64,000 nucleotides of DNA, taken from the NCBI GenBank assembly GCA_030748415.1, contig JASMMA010000004.1, positions 86,501 through 150,500 on the forward strand, in the 5' to 3' direction. Below are positions 60,841-64,000 of this stretch, one piece after another. The translations under genes and the position numbers were made by a program. This DNA is from Planctomycetota bacterium (GTDB lineage: Bacteria > Planctomycetota > UBA1135). A model generated the notes under the pieces. That model was not told where the DNA came from and searched no databases. It saw only the letters and a program-made list of their open reading frames with translations. How positions within the stretch are numbered: the first letter of the stretch is position 1; each line of letters begins with the position of its first letter.

Positions 60841-63800
60841 ACGATTGGGGTTCCGTTCAACATAAATCAAAAGGCTCTGCCCTCATCATGGTCATATTGG
60901 CTTTGGCGCTCATGATGTCTCTGGGTATTCCCTATCTCATGACATCTAAGCTTCGCTCTGCAGCTGCGCGCGAAGCCTGGGCACGCGCAGAAGCTCGAGA
61001 AGTAGCAACATCGGCTTCCACAGTTGCGGTCTTCATGGAAGCAGAAACGCACCCCGCGTTGGACCCAACTCCACTTTGGGATGATTCTACTGAATGGGAT
61101 CCCAATCAAGGCGGTCCGCTTCCGGCTGCTTTGGGCGATGTGTGGAAAGGATGGCGGCAAACATGGGGATTGGAAGTCGAAGATCTTCAAGGCCGCATTT
61201 CTTTAGCGACTGCCTCGCCTGGTTTGATTCAGAATATTTTGCGCCCTTGTTTTGTGACATCCGATACGGATTTTATGTCTTTGGAATTGCCCGTAACAAC
61301 TACGGATGGTTTTCCAGACGCTGGCGTTTTGTTTATGAATGGAAACTGGTTGGAATATAGCGGTCGGACATCTCGGAGTTTTACTGGACTCAGCGGAGTC
61401 CCTGAAGATGAAATGCCAGATGACACGAGTCAAACACGCTTCCGCGAGGGAACTGTGGTCATTGACCCACGCATATGGAACTTGGCCTTTGCTCGTTTGA
61501 AGGATGGGCTGTTTTCTCCACCCGAAATGCTGGACGATCTTTTCGAGGCAGACATTTTAGGTGTCGGCACATTGCCAGAGTCAGATCGCCACATGCTTTC
61601 TAGAACTTGTTCCTTGCGCACGAGCCGCATGGGACAAGCCCCCTTTGGGCCTGCAGTTTGGCTTGCACGAGATATCAATCCGGACAACCCTGAGTATGCG
61701 GCTGTGACCGACTCAAGCGGTTTCTCTACGGCATCTCTTGTTCGTTTCGAACCAGAGGAGGGAGAGCCCCTGGACATGTATGCATTGTCTGCAACAACGG
61801 GCGGTTGGATTCATCTTGCTGCAGGTCTTCCCTCGGGCTTGATGCCCCTCTCGACTCGAGTTCGGTGTTTATTGCGCGAGCCTGTGAATATCAACTCTGC
61901 TTCTCCCGAAGTTTTGAAAGCTCTCGTTGCAGGTCTCCGGTGGCGAACTCGACCCAGCTTGCCCACTTATGACGATGATTTGCCTTCTGGGAATTGGCGA
62001 CGAGATTGGGTTCATCCATCTCAAGCAGTTTTGTTTGCTTCCCGGGTAATTGCTGCCCGCCCCCTCACAGGCGCTGCAGATCTTTGGGCGCGGGTGTTGG
62101 CGCCCATGGCGGAAGAAGCTGAATTAAGTGATTGGGAAGCATGGGCTATTCATCAAAACGGTCTCGACCCCGACCAGGGTGATTTGCTTCACACCACTGC
62201 CCCCTTCGAGTACCGAAGTGGGAACCGCTTTCTTCAACGAGCGAATGGTGCACTCCGTTCCCGTTTGGGCTCCACTTTGGCGCGCGTTTCCTACCGCGAA
62301 TCTGTTCGCGCTGCGCCAGCAGGTCCTTTGCTTCAAATGTTTCGAACGCAAGCAGAGTTTGAGGTGGCCACTCAATGGTCACGCGACTTGGTTGGAATGC
62401 GCACGACCCCCAATAACACCGGTAGTTTCGGGGGGGCGCATGAGCCACGAACGGGTTTAGCCCTTCGAGTTGGCGCCAAGCGGAATACTGGAATCGTGAT
62501 GCCGTCCATCGAGGCTGAAACTTCGGGGGTGATTCCAGTTCTTGCTCGCGAAAGCGAGACTGGTCCTGGATACGCAATCGGAGCATTTGAGCATTTTGAC
62601 TTTGAGCCCTCTCCTTTTGGTTGGGATTTGGGAGCTCGTGGCCCTCGCACGGATGACTTGTTTGAATGGGGCCTCTATGGGGAGGGTCAGACGGCCAGTC
62701 GAGTGGAACCACTTAGCTTGGAAGCTTGGTTCCGATTGGATGCCGGAAGCGCGGATGGCACTTTGATGGACCTCGCCGGTCCTTTTACAGAGTCCCAGCG
62801 CGTTGAAGCATCCCTGCTCGCAGGGGCTTTGGAAGTAAGAGCTTGGGATAATGCCGGTGAAGACCCCGCCGACCCCGACAACATGGAAGAAGCCCTTACC
62901 GTCCGTTTGGACCCTTCTCTTTATTCCATTTCGGATCGCTGGTTCCATTTAGGTTTACTTCTTCGAGCGGTGAGCCCACGGGGGGTTCAAGTTGCTGTTG
63001 ACGGAGTTCCTCGTGGCGAGGTTGATGGACTGACTTGGACGACTTCAGCAATTCCTGGATACGCTCCCGGTTCCCCTGATGATGTCATTCCGGTGGAATC
63101 TACGGAGGGCTTCCCAGCTAGGGGAGTACTGAAAATTGGTGATGAGATTCTTGAGTATTCTTCGAAAACAGCCACCAGTTTTATTACAACCCGAATTTCG
63201 GGCCCCACGGATTACATCGGTGGCCGAGTTGCTCGGGAATCGGACGACATTTCGGCCGGAGTGGTTGATTCCGATCACCCATCAGGTTCAGCCGTTGAGC
63301 GTTATGGTTACTCCAGCTTTCTAGCCTCGGATATTCCAACTGGTGGCGGCACACTTTCTGGTGGCATTGGCCCCTTCTCGGTTGCTTCTGGTGTTGACGG
63401 ACCTGACACGATTACTGTCACCACTTTGGGCGGATTTACTGTTGATATCGGAACGGGAATATCTGCAGATTACCTGGGGGAAATTATTTTGGAACCCATT
63501 GTTGAATCTGATCCTTTTTATCTTGAGGCTTTCCAAGAGGACGGCGGCTACGCAGCTATTTTTCAAGTGCGAACCGGGTGGTTAGATCAAGATGGAAACA
63601 ATCAAGGTGGGTTGGAGATTGTGCGCTACTCTTCCCGAACGGAAACAGGAATCAACATTATCGAGCGGGATGTCCAAAGCCCAGGTGTCCTTCGAGCCCC
63701 GGCCAACGCTTTTAATAACGGAAGTTTTGTTTTTGAATGGGATGACAACATTTCGAATCAAGCAGGGGAGCAATTATTAACCCTCCCGTTTTGGCAATGC

Positions 63801-64000
63801 TACATCATGCCGATTTCCATTAAGGGGAGTGGCGTTTCTGACTTGAGCTATTCCTGGACTGATGATGAACATTCTGAATTTGTCCAACTATATACTCCCG
63901 GAGATTCCAGCCTGACTGAATGGGTTCGTTACGACTCTATCCTGAATGGGTGTCTGGTTCGGGATGACTATGGTGCCATCAGTGCCGCAGTCGGAACTTA
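60837..64000 (+). CDS. Giant GspK-like pseudopilin with LamG-like domain, 3' truncated
   Basis: An open frame of more than 1,050 residues from GTG 60837 that continues past the window. The N-terminus, KGSALIMVILALALMMSLGI after a basic leader, is a prepilin-like helix; position 5 is Met, not Glu, as in GspK, the tip subunit. A helix-hairpin-helix-type EPVNINSASPEVLKALVAGL near 344-365 is diagnostic of GspK. A LamG-like domain follows at about 620-730 (RVEPLSLEAWFRLDAGSADG, SDRWFHLGLLLRAVSPRGV), then more beta-rich sequence. Standard GspK is about 300-350 residues, so this is about three times longer or more. It probably caps the fibre and carries binding modules. Confidence 0.85.
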   Translation, partial: MNDWGSVQHKSKGSALIMVILALALMMSLGIPYLMTSKLRSAAAREAWARAEAREVATSASTVAVFMEAETHPALDPTPLWDDSTEWDPNQGGPLPAALGDVWKGWRQTWGLEVEDLQGRISLATASPGLIQNILRPCFVTSDTDFMSLELPVTTTDGFPDAGVLFMNGNWLEYSGRTSRSFTGLSGVPEDEMPDDTSQTRFREGTVVIDPRIWNLAFARLKDGLFSPPEMLDDLFEADILGVGTLPESDRHMLSRTCSLRTSRMGQAPFGPAVWLARDINPDNPEYAAVTDSSGFSTASLVRFEPEEGEPLDMYALSATTGGWIHLAAGLPSGLMPLSTRVRCLLREPVNINSASPEVLKALVAGLRWRTRPSLPTYDDDLPSGNWRRDWVHPSQAVLFASRVIAARPLTGAADLWARVLAPMAEEAELSDWEAWAIHQNGLDPDQGDLLHTTAPFEYRSGNRFLQRANGALRSRLGSTLARVSYRESVRAAPAGPLLQMFRTQAEFEVATQWSRDLVGMRTTPNNTGSFGGAHEPRTGLALRVGAKRNTGIVMPSIEAETSGVIPVLARESETGPGYAIGAFEHFDFEPSPFGWDLGARGPRTDDLFEWGLYGEGQTASRVEPLSLEAWFRLDAGSADGTLMDLAGPFTESQRVEASLLAGALEVRAWDNAGEDPADPDNMEEALTVRLDPSLYSISDRWFHLGLLLRAVSPRGVQVAVDGVPRGEVDGLTWTTSAIPGYAPGSPDDVIPVESTEGFPARGVLKIGDEILEYSSKTATSFITTRISGPTDYIGGRVARESDDISAGVVDSDHPSGSAVERYGYSSFLASDIPTGGGTLSGGIGPFSVASGVDGPDTITVTTLGGFTVDIGTGISADYLGEIILEPIVESDPFYLEAFQEDGGYAAIFQVRTGWLDQDGNNQGGLEIVRYSSRTETGINIIERDVQSPGVLRAPANAFNNGSFVFEWDDNISNQAGEQLLTLPFWQCYIMPISIKGSGVSDLSYSWTDDEHSEFVQLYTPGDSSLTEWVRYDSILNGCLVRDDYGAISAAVGT

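Noticed and set aside
1-64000. tRNA or rRNA genes, CRISPR arrays, prophage or insertion sequences
   Set aside because: No cloverleaf-like segments, repeat-spacer pattern, transposase or phage structural genes were recognised in the window.

Overview
The window is gene-dense bacterial chromosome, most likely from a planctomycete or a close relative. This is inferred from the gene set: two Hanks-type Ser/Thr kinases, an FHA protein, large carboxypeptidase-regulatory-repeat proteins, choice-of-anchor secreted proteins, porin-like barrels and signal-peptide proteins pointing to a double membrane, and pseudopilins fused to lectin-like domains. No rRNA, tRNA, CRISPR array, phage or insertion-sequence gene was recognised. 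No gap between genes exceeds about 300 bases. Many neighbouring genes overlap by 1-14 bases, and several convergent pairs share their stop codons.

Region by region: 1-10.3 kb holds the 3' end of ychF, a secreted subtilase, a glutaredoxin, an HMG-CoA-lyase-like enzyme coupled to a glycosyltransferase, and two adjacent large secreted proteins (a choice-of-anchor B protein and an HExxH metalloprotease) with matching C-terminal modules. 10.5-17.6 kb holds a lipoprotein, an M14 carboxypeptidase, a HAD hydrolase, a sodium:solute symporter and an aldehyde dehydrogenase. 17.6-25.5 kb holds a transmembrane kinase with HEAT repeats coupled to a ligand-binding lipoprotein, panB, a porin-like protein, a membrane acyltransferase-like protein and a phosphodiesterase-family protein. 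The last three are organised around a 44-bp inverted repeat that encodes the C-terminus of both flanking proteins. 26-37.8 kb is a co-directional minus-strand run: regulatory-repeat protein, EamA transporter, SGNH plus MBOAT O-acylation pair, biotin carboxylase, sulfatase-fold hydrolase, carboxyltransferase and biotin carrier. 37.8-51.6 kb holds an M28 peptidase, a second regulatory-repeat protein, pgi-trpS, a PpiC-type foldase, a single-ring Clp ATPase divergent from a soluble kinase, a barrel protein, a previously untracked 54-residue cysteine protein, a TPR/gluzincin protein and a RadC-type protein.

The most unusual part is 52.4 kb to the window end: a tightly coupled operon with an FHA membrane protein, a PilM-PilN fusion, a PilO-like protein, a TPR protein with a C-terminal jelly-roll-like domain, a GspG-like pseudopilin, a GspH-like pseudopilin fused to a LamG domain, and a very large GspK-like pseudopilin that also carries a LamG-like domain and runs off the window. 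Together they look like a type II secretion or type IV pilus-like fibre with lectin-like modules displayed on it. The ATPase, platform protein, secretin and prepilin peptidase are not in the window.
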